DNA of 18,250 nt. It comes from Patescibacteria group bacterium (GTDB taxonomy: Bacteria > Patescibacteriota > Microgenomatia > UBA1400 > PJMF01). Positions 1-7,600 of the stretch are shown piece after piece (position 1 is the first letter of the stretch; the number at the start of each line of letters is the position of its first letter). The stretch covers positions 1 to 18,250 of the forward strand of contig JAHJBU010000064.1 in the NCBI GenBank assembly GCA_018813375.1, written 5' to 3'. The notes under the pieces were generated by a model. It ran no database searches, was not told the DNA's origin, and worked only from the letters and a program-made list of their open reading frames with translations. Both the position numbers and the translations under genes were made by a program.

Positions 1-136
1 CGGGACTAATCTTGAGTCATTATGTGATTTAATAGACATATAAGGAAGCGTCGCATAGTGGCTCCCGACATAGTCGGGACTAATCTTGAGTCATTATGTG
101 ATTTAATAGACATATAAGGAAGCGTCGCATAGTGGC
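1..136 (+). repeat. 74-bp tandem repeat carrying truncated tRNA-Ser 5' halves
   Basis: Positions 1-62 and 75-136 are identical over 62 bp (period 74). Each copy has a tRNA upstream region followed by the first 19 nt of tRNA-Ser (44-62 and 118-136). In the first copy the tRNA is interrupted after the D-arm by an 18-nt piece with a 7-bp hairpin (63-69 with 73-79, loop ATA). It then resumes with TAATCTTGAG (81-90), which is also the 3' side of the anticodon arm in the intact gene (154-163). The window starts inside a unit, so more copies may lie to the left. The repeat is too long and too rich in tRNA sequence to be a CRISPR repeat. Confidence 0.85.
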
Positions 137-202
137 CAATTGCACAAGATTGCTAATCTTGAGCCCTTACGGGTTTCGTGGGTTCGAATCCCACCGCTTC
201 CG
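118..202 (+). tRNA. tRNA-Ser (anticodon GCU)
   Basis: The full cloverleaf can be read. Acceptor GGAAGCG (118-124) pairs with CGCTTCC (195-201), with discriminator G202 as expected for serine tRNAs. The D-arm is closed by GCA/TGC. The anticodon stem CAAGA/TCTTG encloses loop TTGCTAA, giving anticodon GCT, which reads AGC/AGU. A long variable arm (CCC/GGG) marks a class II tRNA. The T-arm is GTGGG-TTCGAAT-CCCAC. CCA is not fully encoded (CAT follows the discriminator). Serine tRNAs are common integration sites, and scars resembling this tRNA's 3' end recur downstream. Confidence 0.95.
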
Positions 203-203
203 C

Positions 204-241
204 ATATAAAATTAGACGGCTTTAGCCGTCTTATTTTATAT
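204..241. terminator. Bidirectional hairpin terminator after tRNA-Ser
   Basis: AGACGGC (214-220), loop TTTA and GCCGTCT (225-231) form a perfect 7-bp GC-rich stem. Beyond a single T/T mismatch it continues for nine further A/T pairs (204-212 with 233-241), so the distal arm is T-rich in either direction. It starts 2 nt after the tRNA, as expected for the end of a tRNA transcript. Confidence 0.85.
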
Positions 242-320
242 ATTGATTGTGGGATGAGAATTTTCGTGCCGCCAAGTTGCGCAGCAACCTGGGTAATACA
301 GCGAGCAAAGCGAGTCGTAA

Positions 321-362
321 ATCCCATCACCTCCGCAACAACTGAAAAGTTCTGATAGACCC
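321..362 (+). repeat. Left direct repeat with tRNA-Ser 3'-end-like core
   Basis: Positions 331-362 match 4499-4530 at 29 of 32 bases. Just before lies AATCCCA-N4-CTCCGCA (320-337), which follows the 3' end of the intact tRNA-Ser (AATCCCA...TTCCGCA, 187-204). This looks like a T-stem, acceptor strand and G discriminator without a tRNA body. With the copy at 4499 it brackets the AAA_13/DUF2130/membrane-protein module, as attachment-site remnants would. The role as an att site is inferred. Confidence 0.55.
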
Positions 363-553
363 GTCTAATATCTGCCAATGGGTTGATGAAGCTTGCTAAA
401 TTTCCTTGATTTTAACATTTTTTGGTTTAACGACCTGTAAGTGTGAGATAATGTTGATATATGGCCAGAAAAGATGAGGCAATATTTGTGAAACGATTTA
501 TTTGGTGAGTGAGAATGAAAAGTTTTTAAGAAAGTATCCAAAAAAGTCAGATG

Positions 554-559
554 TATAAT
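554..559 (+). promoter_or_regulatory. -10 box of the AAA_13 gene, leaderless arrangement
   Basis: A perfect TATAAT ends 7 nt before the ATG at 567. Initiation would then fall at or next to the start codon, giving a leaderless mRNA. No Shine-Dalgarno and no canonical -35 is visible. Confidence 0.55.
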
Positions 560-566
560 TGATTGT

Positions 567-2765
567 ATGATTAAAAAAATATTGAAAATTTCCGGAGTTG
601 GTAAATTTAGAAACTTTTCTAGTAATCACGATAGTTTAAATTTTCTAAAAAACACCATTATTTTTGGTTTTAATGCTTATGGCAAAAGCACTTTGACTAC
701 AATTTTTAGATCATTACAAAATTCTGATCGAAGCTATATTGAAGGAAAAAGAAGCTTTAACCATACTGAAACCATAGTAATTGATATTTTAGATGATAAT
801 GACAAGCATTCAACACTCGCTAATGGAAATTGGAGTAATAAAGATATTAGCATTTTTGATAATTATTTTGTTCATAACTCTGTGTTTATTGGTGATGAAA
901 TAGATCATAAACATAAATCGAATTTATATGGAATTTTCATAGGTGATGATATTAATCAAAAGGTTAAAAAATTAGAATCATTGAGAGAAGAACAATCAGA
1001 TCTTGAGAAAAAACGCGATAAGATTAAACATGAATATACAAAAAGCGATTTGGGTTCGTTTGATATTTTCTTAAAATTAAATGAGATCGAAGATCTAGAT
1101 AAAAAAATCACTAAAAAAAACAATGAAATAGAGATATTAAAAAATATTGAAATATTAAAAAAACTTATTGGAAATTCTCCATTAAATAGTAAGTTCGATA
1201 TTTTTTCAAAATCAATACAAAAAACTCTCGATGTATCAGCCAATGAAAGCATAGAAAATCACGTAAAAAAACATTGGAAAAATCCAAATGCTTCAAAAAA
1301 TTTTTTAGCAGAGGGCGTGAGTCTATTAAAGCAAAATGCTGATTCGTGTGTTTTCTGCGGACAAAATATTTCTTCAGTCAAAGACATAATTTCTGATTTT
1401 AAAAAAGTTTTTAATAAAACATACACAGAAACAAGACAAGAGATAATTCAAGCTGGTGAAATTTTTTTACGATTAGATCTTGAGACTGAAATATCAAAAT
1501 TTTTGCCTTATGGTGTAAATTTTGAGGATTTTATTGATAAAGATTTGTTGCTAAATAGTAAAGGGGAGCTAGACGATGACATTAAAATCAAGATTACTAA
1601 TTTAAATCATGAGATTAATTGCAAATCTAACAATAGTCAATTTCAAATATTTATAAAAGAGATAAAAAAATTGCATACGGTTTTCAATGAAGTAAAAAGC
1701 AAAGAATTCTCATCAGAAAAATTACACTCATTAAAAAATGAGTCAAACAAATTAAACCTAGTTAAGTATAGATTCTCTAATGAGGGTAAAAAGCTTGCAA
1801 ATGCATATATAAACAGTTTAGATGCGATTGAAAAAAAGAAAAATGAGATTAAACACCTCAGAGCTGATATTGATAAAGAAACTGGACAAATTATTAATAA
1901 AAATCAAAAATTAATAAATTCAATATTAGAAAATGATCTTGGAGCAGATTTTACTATTCAAAAACTAGCAACTAAATCTAATCTAACTAGATCCGACTCA
2001 CATTTTATAGATTATGAGTTTGTCATTCAGGGTCAATCTGTTCCCATTACAAATAGAACTTCTCAATTAGCAGATGAACCTAAAAACAAATATTATTTTG
2101 GAAATACTTTAAGTGATAGCGATAAAAGGCTACTTGCAATGTCGTTTTTTATAGTTAGCCTAAAAACTGATGCTGATTTAAAGGACAAAATTGTTATTTT
2201 GGATGATCCATTTTCTAGTTTTGATTCAAATAGAAAAGATTACTTAGCAAATACGATTATTAACATAAAAAACGAAAGCGGTGATGCTCCAGAGCAACTC
2301 ATTGTCTTGACACATGATGATGGTTTTTTAGCAAGACTCCAAAGTAAGCTTCCAAATAATGACACGCGATTGCTTAAGATCAGTTTCAATAAGACAAAAG
2401 GATCAGCTTTAGATATTTGTAATATAGCGGATATTGTTGAAGAACAATATTTTAAAGACGTAAAAAACATAAAAGAAGCTGTAGAAAATTCAACAAATAT
2501 CGACGATGCTTTAAAAAAAGTACGAATATGTCTCGAAAGACTTTTGAAGCATAAATACTTTTTCTTACTAGATAAGAAAACTCTTGCTGAGGGAAGCACA
2601 TCTAGTTACTTAGAAAAAATTGGAGATAAATGCAAAGTAAAAGATGAAATACTAGCCAATAATTGGCATGAAGATATGCATGATCAGCATCAGATAATGA
2701 AATTAACTGAACCAGAAAAAATTAAAAAGCTTGAAGATTTTTTGAAATTGATGGAAAAAATCTAA
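567..2765 (+). CDS. RloC/PrrC-like AAA_13 ATPase, candidate anticodon nuclease
   Basis: A 732-residue ABC/SMC-type ATPase. Visible motifs: Walker A GFNAYGKST (34-42); a long charged coiled-coil insertion (about 125-470) with a CVFCG zinc-hook motif (C261, C264); a signature-like LSDSDKR (515-521); Walker B VILDDPFSSFD with D546-D547; and H-loop H583. The zinc hook inside the coiled coil is characteristic of RloC, a stress-activated tRNA anticodon nuclease of phage defence (COG4694). Past the ATPase head, the C-terminal domain has R653-x3-E657 and a histidine cluster (H701, H705, H708). These match in order the R-E-H triad known for PrrC/RloC, though the spacing to His is longer (about 44-51 versus about 32), so nuclease activity is inferred. 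A leaderless TATAAT promoter lies upstream, and the DUF2130 gene follows after 48 bp on the same strand. It could instead be a related OLD-like or SMC-like defence ATPase. Confidence 0.8.
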   Translation: MIKKILKISGVGKFRNFSSNHDSLNFLKNTIIFGFNAYGKSTLTTIFRSLQNSDRSYIEGKRSFNHTETIVIDILDDNDKHSTLANGNWSNKDISIFDNYFVHNSVFIGDEIDHKHKSNLYGIFIGDDINQKVKKLESLREEQSDLEKKRDKIKHEYTKSDLGSFDIFLKLNEIEDLDKKITKKNNEIEILKNIEILKKLIGNSPLNSKFDIFSKSIQKTLDVSANESIENHVKKHWKNPNASKNFLAEGVSLLKQNADSCVFCGQNISSVKDIISDFKKVFNKTYTETRQEIIQAGEIFLRLDLETEISKFLPYGVNFEDFIDKDLLLNSKGELDDDIKIKITNLNHEINCKSNNSQFQIFIKEIKKLHTVFNEVKSKEFSSEKLHSLKNESNKLNLVKYRFSNEGKKLANAYINSLDAIEKKKNEIKHLRADIDKETGQIINKNQKLINSILENDLGADFTIQKLATKSNLTRSDSHFIDYEFVIQGQSVPITNRTSQLADEPKNKYYFGNTLSDSDKRLLAMSFFIVSLKTDADLKDKIVILDDPFSSFDSNRKDYLANTIINIKNESGDAPEQLIVLTHDDGFLARLQSKLPNNDTRLLKISFNKTKGSALDICNIADIVEEQYFKDVKNIKEAVENSTNIDDALKKVRICLERLLKHKYFFLLDKKTLAEGSTSSYLEKIGDKCKVKDEILANNWHEDMHDQHQIMKLTEPEKIKKLEDFLKLMEKI

Positions 2766-2813
2766 TGAATGGTTAGATCTTTTCTAAATTTATTTTTATG
2801 AAAGGTTAAATTT

Positions 2814-4130
2814 ATGAAAAAAATTAAAGTTTCTATCCAAGACGAACACACACTCGTATTGCAAGAAGATGGTAATAAAGGAGATTCAATTGATCTCTCA
2901 ACATTACATGAAGTGGATATTGATAAATCTACCATTGAGAATGTGGTGTCGTCCATAAAAAAAGATACTATTCAAGCTGAAATAGATAAAGCTCGCGAGA
3001 CGACTGAGCGTGAAAAAGCACTTGAGGCCAAACTAAAAGAACAAGAATTACAGGAGAAAATTAAATTACTAGAGCAAGAAAAACAAGCAGCAATTAAGCT
3101 CGCTGAAGCAAACGCAAAAAATGTATCGCAAGAAGATATTGCTAAAAAAGATGTTGAGATTCTTAAATTAGAAGCACAGATACAAGCATCACAGACAGAA
3201 AAAAAACTTGCTGTCACCGAGGCAGTAAATGTAGTTGAAAAAGAGCGAGATCAATTACTTCATAAACTTAGTGCAAAAGACTCGGAATCAAAATTACTTG
3301 AGACTTCACTAAAAGAAAAATATGAAAGTGAGCTAAAAAGTAAAGAGGAAATGATCGAGTATTATAAGGATCTTAAGGTGAAGCTCTCGACTAAGATGCT
3401 TGGAGAAACACTCGAGCAACATTGTGAAATTGAGTTCAACAAACTTCGCGCAACTGCTTTCCAGAATGCATATTTTGAAAAGGATAACGATGCTAGCAGT
3501 GGTAGTAAGGGTGACTATATTTTCAGAGAGGTTAATGAGCAAGGTATAGAGATCATTAGCATAATGTTTGAAATGAAAAATGAAGGTGATGAAACTGCCA
3601 CAAAGAAGAAGAATGAGGATTTCTTAAAAGAGCTTGATAAAGATAGAAATGAAAAAGGCTGTGAATATGCTGTACTTGTATCGTTGCTAGAAGCTGACAA
3701 TGAACTTTATAACACTGGTATTGTTGATATGTCGCACAAATATCCAAAGATGTATGTCATTAGGCCTCAGTTTTTTATTCCAATGATCACAGTATTACTT
3801 AATGCATCGATAAATAGCATACAATATAAATCTGAGTTGGCTTTAGTAAGAGATCAAAATATAGATGTGTCTAACTTTGAAGAGCAACTTGATGATTTTA
3901 GAACTTCATTCGGTAGAAACTATCGATTAGCCTCAGAAAAATTTAAAACTGCGATTGATAGCATTGATAAATCGATTACCCAGCTACAAAAAACGAAAGA
4001 AAACCTATTAAGATCTGATGACAACCTACGCATTGCCAATAATAAGGCAGAAGATCTCACGATCAAAAAGCTTGCCCGTGGAAATCCAACTATGCAGAAA
4101 AAGTTTGAAGAATCGAATGAAACTGAATAG
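2814..4130 (+). CDS. DUF2130 protein: coiled coil plus PD-(D/E)XK-like domain
   Basis: A 438-residue protein of the COG4487/DUF2130 family. Residues about 50-195 are a highly charged coiled coil (repeated E/K/Q/A). The conserved C-terminal domain follows with typical family strings: GDYIFRE, FEMKNE, CEYAVLVS, and the YPKMYVIRPQFF stretch. D234 and E253-x-K255 have the layout of a PD-(D/E)XK nuclease core. The biochemical role of the family is not established to my knowledge, so nuclease activity is inferred from these residues. A second helical segment (about 345-438) could mediate oligomerisation. The start is supported by GAAAGG at 2800-2805, 8 nt upstream, unlike the leaderless genes nearby, so it probably shares the AAA_13 transcript. 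The pairing suggests a two-gene system. Confidence 0.85.
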   Translation: MKKIKVSIQDEHTLVLQEDGNKGDSIDLSTLHEVDIDKSTIENVVSSIKKDTIQAEIDKARETTEREKALEAKLKEQELQEKIKLLEQEKQAAIKLAEANAKNVSQEDIAKKDVEILKLEAQIQASQTEKKLAVTEAVNVVEKERDQLLHKLSAKDSESKLLETSLKEKYESELKSKEEMIEYYKDLKVKLSTKMLGETLEQHCEIEFNKLRATAFQNAYFEKDNDASSGSKGDYIFREVNEQGIEIISIMFEMKNEGDETATKKKNEDFLKELDKDRNEKGCEYAVLVSLLEADNELYNTGIVDMSHKYPKMYVIRPQFFIPMITVLLNASINSIQYKSELALVRDQNIDVSNFEEQLDDFRTSFGRNYRLASEKFKTAIDSIDKSITQLQKTKENLLRSDDNLRIANNKAEDLTIKKLARGNPTMQKKFEESNETE

Positions 4131-4150
4131 CGATGGCAAGCATAAAAAAA

Positions 4151-4172
4151 GACACTCCTTTTTTATAGTGTC
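4151..4172 (+). terminator. Weak hairpin after the DUF2130 gene
   Basis: GACACT (4151-4156) pairs with AGTGTC (4167-4172) around a T-rich loop, 20 bp after the DUF2130 stop. The stem is short, and its right arm lies in a dispersed repeat, so a terminator role is uncertain. Confidence 0.3.
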
Positions 4173-4188
4173 CCATTTGTCTCATTTT
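4158..4188 (+). repeat. Dispersed 31-bp repeat, copy 1 (TGTCCC end)
   Basis: Matches 12243-12273 at 30 of 31 bases: a T-run, then AGTGTCCCATTTGTCTC and T's. In both copies a TATAAA/TATAAT box follows within 2-3 nt and an ATG soon after. GGACA is found at 4472-4476 here and GGGACA at 12309-12314 in the other copy, the inverse of TGTCC(C). This resembles the terminal repeat and 5' edge of a small or decayed insertion sequence of the TGT...ACA type. It could also be a shared promoter motif. Confidence 0.6.
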
Positions 4189-4190
4189 TG

Positions 4191-4196
4191 TATAAA
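4191..4196 (+). promoter_or_regulatory. -10 box of the small membrane-protein gene
   Basis: TATAAA ends 8 nt before the ATG at 4205, the same leaderless spacing as other genes in the window. The conserved TGTCCC (4169-4174) lies about 16 bp upstream, at -35 distance. Confidence 0.45.
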
Positions 4197-4204
4197 ATAC
4201 ATAT

Positions 4205-4456
4205 ATGAATTTAATAACTAAAGTGAAACGTGGAGATAAAAGTTTTAGTTACTTTGGACAAGCCTTTGGTGTTCTAACTGTAATTCTTCATTCAGCTATA
4301 GCTGTGACGCCACTATCTTGGTTGTATAAAGTTTTAGCAATACTAATATCATCAGGTTTAATTTTTTACTTTTGTTATAAAAATAACTGGGGGAAAAATA
4401 AGATCGTTGGATTTTTTAGTAAAATTCAAGATAAAGTAGAAGTAAGAGAGTATTAA
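4205..4456 (+). CDS. Small membrane protein with two predicted TM helices
   Basis: An 83-residue protein with no recognised family. A short basic N-terminus (KVKRGDK) precedes two hydrophobic segments, about 18-36 and 40-59, separated by a short turn around PLSW. A charged C-terminus ends in VEVREY. This fits a helical hairpin in the inner membrane with both ends probably cytoplasmic. It sits between the TGTCCC repeat and the right-hand direct repeat, with its own leaderless promoter. Small two-TM proteins act as effectors or partners in some defence and toxin systems, but nothing in this sequence proves that. It could be cargo placed between two halves of a mobile-element scar. Confidence 0.55.
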   Translation: MNLITKVKRGDKSFSYFGQAFGVLTVILHSAIAVTPLSWLYKVLAILISSGLIFYFCYKNNWGKNKIVGFFSKIQDKVEVREY

Positions 4457-4480
4457 AATTAGCTAATTATAAGGACACAC

Positions 4481-4530
4481 TGGTACCAGACCCACATGCT
4501 CCGCAACAAGTGAAAAGTTATGGTAGACCC
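4481..4530 (+). repeat. Middle direct repeat with tRNA-Ser 3'-end-like core
   Basis: Positions 4499-4530 match 331-362 (29/32). The left part, GGTACCAGACCCA-N4-CTCCGC (4482-4504), matches 12317-12341 (GGTTCCAGACCCA-N4-CTCCGC). This copy therefore links the other two. All share CCCA-N4-CTCCGC-(A/C)A, the pattern of a tRNA T-stem plus acceptor 3' strand with G discriminator. It marks the boundary between the AAA_13 module and the helicase module. Apart from this repeat, the 212-bp gap 4457-4668 holds only the promoter at 4624. Confidence 0.6.
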
Positions 4531-4623
4531 ATCCTTTTTCACTTTTAACCTCTCTGGCTGTGATACCTATAGTCATCTATAATGAAAGCCACCGACAAGT
4601 TAATAAAAAATAGTTTTTTGTAC

Positions 4624-4639
4624 TATAATTTAAGAAATG
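4624..4639 (+). promoter_or_regulatory. TATAAT and leaderless mini-ORF before the helicase gene
   Basis: TATAAT (4624-4629) is followed after 7 nt by ATG-TCG-TAA (4637-4645). A transcript starting as elsewhere in the window would open with a two-codon ORF, and the helicase GTG start lies 23 nt beyond its stop. This may tune translation of the large gene. It could also be chance. Confidence 0.4.
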
Positions 4640-4668
4640 TCGTAACAATCAGAAAGTAATTATATTTT

Positions 4669-7600
4669 GTGACAAATTCAAATAATTCCAATCAAGAAAA
4701 TACAGAAATATCTTCTTTCGTTAAAGAAGTTGCTAGGTATTTCATGAGTTTTTTAGAAACTGACTTCAAGAAAAGACGCCTTCCAAAAAGAAATACAATA
4801 CAAAAATCAAAAAATGGACTTAAAGTAGCAATTGACCTTGATAAATATGATTCTCTAAAAACAGTCTTACAGAATAATCTCAATAGGGGATTTCCCAAAG
4901 AAGACTTCACGATTAAAAAAGGTGCTTATACTACAAACATACCAAAAACTCTTCTAGAGCTGATCTCTAGAAAAATTAACAAGTTATCAACTAATGATTT
5001 AAAGATCGTTTTTTTGGAAATTGAGAAAGAAATTGACGAACTTTCAGCTCTTTATAAGAAGGAGCATGATAAATTCTTAGAAGAAGCAACGGAAATAACA
5101 AAAAAAATATTAGCTAGAACATTTGTACTGCCTTTTTTAGATGACTTAGATAAACCCCTTGAAAACCTCAATCTAGCTGATGAGAATAGTAAATATCAGC
5201 TAGAGATTGATATTGTAGATGCATTGTTTTCTTATTTTGAGATTAATTTTTTAGATTTATTACAGACATATTCTCAACATGGAAAAACATTTAATCTTAA
5301 GAAAGAATTAAAGAAGATCATACTTCTTCCAGAACTAAAAACAAACCTGCTATCATTTTTTGAAACATTTGCTGTTGGCGATGCTTTTTATGATCTTTAT
5401 CAACTTTTTAGAAACAATAAGCTTATTGATAAAACAGAGCTATATTTATACTTCTACGAAGTATCACTAGGTAATGAAAAATTCCCTGTTTTATATCTTC
5501 CTCTTTCAGTAGAAAAGAGAGATCTTAGTTTTAAACTCAAGTTTGACAATAGACTTTTTATCAATACCAAAGCTATTGATTTTGTAGTTCAAGAATATAA
5601 TTTGCAAGTAAAACAAAAAGCTACTTTAGCGGGTGAATTTGAAAGAATTATTTATCTCAATGATCAAAGTAGCTTTCAGCCGCAATTGGAAACAATTATT
5701 AAAAAGTTGGAGATTTTTTTTGAACTAAATAGGAATATAGATGTGTCTGATCCCCAAAAACAAAAGGGGATTAATCTTATAGTTTCTTTATCAAATAAAT
5801 CCTATTTTTATTTATTTGATACTTCTGACGAATCGCTAATAAACGATTATGAAGAAATACTAAATGACGATGGTGATTTGTTAGAAAAATTTAACGAGTT
5901 ATTAAATAGTTTTATAGAAGAAAACCCAACTCCTTTTATGGAGGAAGTTGAAGATGAATGGGATGACAGAAATATCTCCAATAAATTAGTTATTGAAAGT
6001 CCCATTCCTCTCAACGATGAACAAAAAAAAGTGCTTATGGCCTTAGAAAAACCGGATTGTAAATTTCTTGTTTTAGAAGGTCCTCCAGGAACTGGAAAAA
6101 GCCATACCATCACAGCAATAATATGCAAAGCTTTACTTGAAGAGAAATCTGTATTGGTTCTGTCAGATAAAAAAGAGGCGCTAGATGTTGTTGAAGAGAA
6201 AATTTCTGAAACTCTAAACAAAATTAGACATGAAGATGATTTCCAAAATCCTATATTACGACTTGGTAGATCTGGAAATAAATTTTATAAAATAGTACAA
6301 GGACAAATAATTGCAAAAATTAAAGCACATTATCGCACATACAAAAATAAAAAAGATGACTATGATTCTGCAAGAAAAGAAATTGCAGAAAATTTAAAAA
6401 CAAGTATCCAAGACAATATTCATTACTTTGAAAATATCTCAATTGAAGATATTGATTACTATTTTTCAAAAACAGATAAATATAAAGATTTTGTTTGGAT
6501 ATCTGATGAAAATTTATCAGAATTAGAACCAGCTTTATTAAAACTGATAGCAACACTTGGTAACATCGGAAAGTTCAAAAATCTTTTGATTAAACACGAG
6601 TGGCTAGAAAATGATAATTTAAAATCAATTCAAGACTTAAGAGAAATACTAACTAATATTAAGTCTATTAAATTGTTAACTAATAAATATTCTAAAAAAT
6701 ATTTCGAGGAAATTGAAAGATTATCTAAACCCAAGTATGTTCAAACAAAAATTAAATTCGAAGACTTAATTTTTTTAACTGAAAAAATTTCTGAGTCAAA
6801 TCCAGATAATAACATTAATGAATTATTTCAATCATTTGATTCTAAAATAGTTATTTCAGAGCTCAAAGAAAACCTCGATAAATATAATTTATTAATAAAT
6901 ATTTATCATGAGGTGAAAAGAACACTTGACCAAATGATAGTCAATGAAAAAATACTTGATCAATTTATAGTTCCTGATGAGATAAGTATCGATTCAGCGA
7001 TTGATGCCTTGCGTTTGTACTCAAATGAATTAGGATCATACAAAAAACTTGTCATTGGCTATCTTTTCCAAAAAGACAAAATAATTTCTAGTACAAGAAA
7101 ATTTAAAAAGACATTTCATTATTTTAAAATTGAAAATCCTGAAAAAAAACTTGATTACATAAATAATGTCTTAGATCTTTATGAGCGACTTAAATTAAAG
7201 GCTAATAATAATGGACTGGTAGATTCTGAAACCAGATCAGTTTTCAGGTTGCTTACCAAAAAACAATCCTTCGGTGATCTGCCAAAATTTACTGAAAAAA
7301 CATCGGGGTTGATTTCAGATCTATTAAAATATGAAAGTTATTCAATCTTAGATTGTTCTAATTTTGCGAAAGTTGTTGAATTGTTTAATCTAATTGATGA
7401 TGCAGAAAAATATGTAGATTTTATGGGTGTTTTTGAAAGCCTAGATATTAATCTAACAAAAAATAGCTTATTTAAAAAAGATACTAGTAAAATAATTAGT
7501 AGACTTGATCAGTTTATTTCTGACTTTGAATTATCTCTAACATTAAAAGATGATTTGAAGTTTATCAAACAATTTTCCCAGCAATTTTCTAAGTTAGCTC

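Larger units (their letters stand above)
242..566. other. Gene-free stretch with scar, structured segment and tiny ORFs
   Basis: No convincing gene is present. Positions 249-327 could fold: TGGGAT (250-255) pairs with ATCCCA (321-326) around a hairpin GTTGC-GCA-GCAAC (276-288). A tRNA-Ser 3'-end-like scar and direct repeat follow at 321-362. Two tiny ORFs (461-508, 15 aa; 502-558 from TTG, 18 aa) overlap in different frames. They resemble nothing recognised and may be debris of an older gene. Confidence 0.5.

Noticed and set aside
1..136. CRISPR-like repeat array
   Set aside because: The repeated unit is 62 of 74 bp, leaving only 12 bp between copies, and it contains tRNA sequence. There are no Cas genes.
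249..327. Riboswitch or other known structured RNA
   Set aside because: A few stems can be drawn, but no known motif is recognised and there is no adjacent gene start for it to control.
103..378. 91-codon minus-strand ORF across the tRNA
   Set aside because: Its GGIRTHETRKGS string is the well-known false translation of the antisense of a serine tRNA.
3556..3747. Minus-strand ORFs inside DUF2130 and the AAA_13 gene
   Set aside because: They are low-complexity Ser/Phe-rich shadows of a Lys/Glu-rich coding strand.
4018..4221. 67-codon plus-strand ORF at the end of DUF2130
   Set aside because: It overlaps the conserved end of the DUF2130 gene in another frame and runs through the dispersed repeat; it has no family features.
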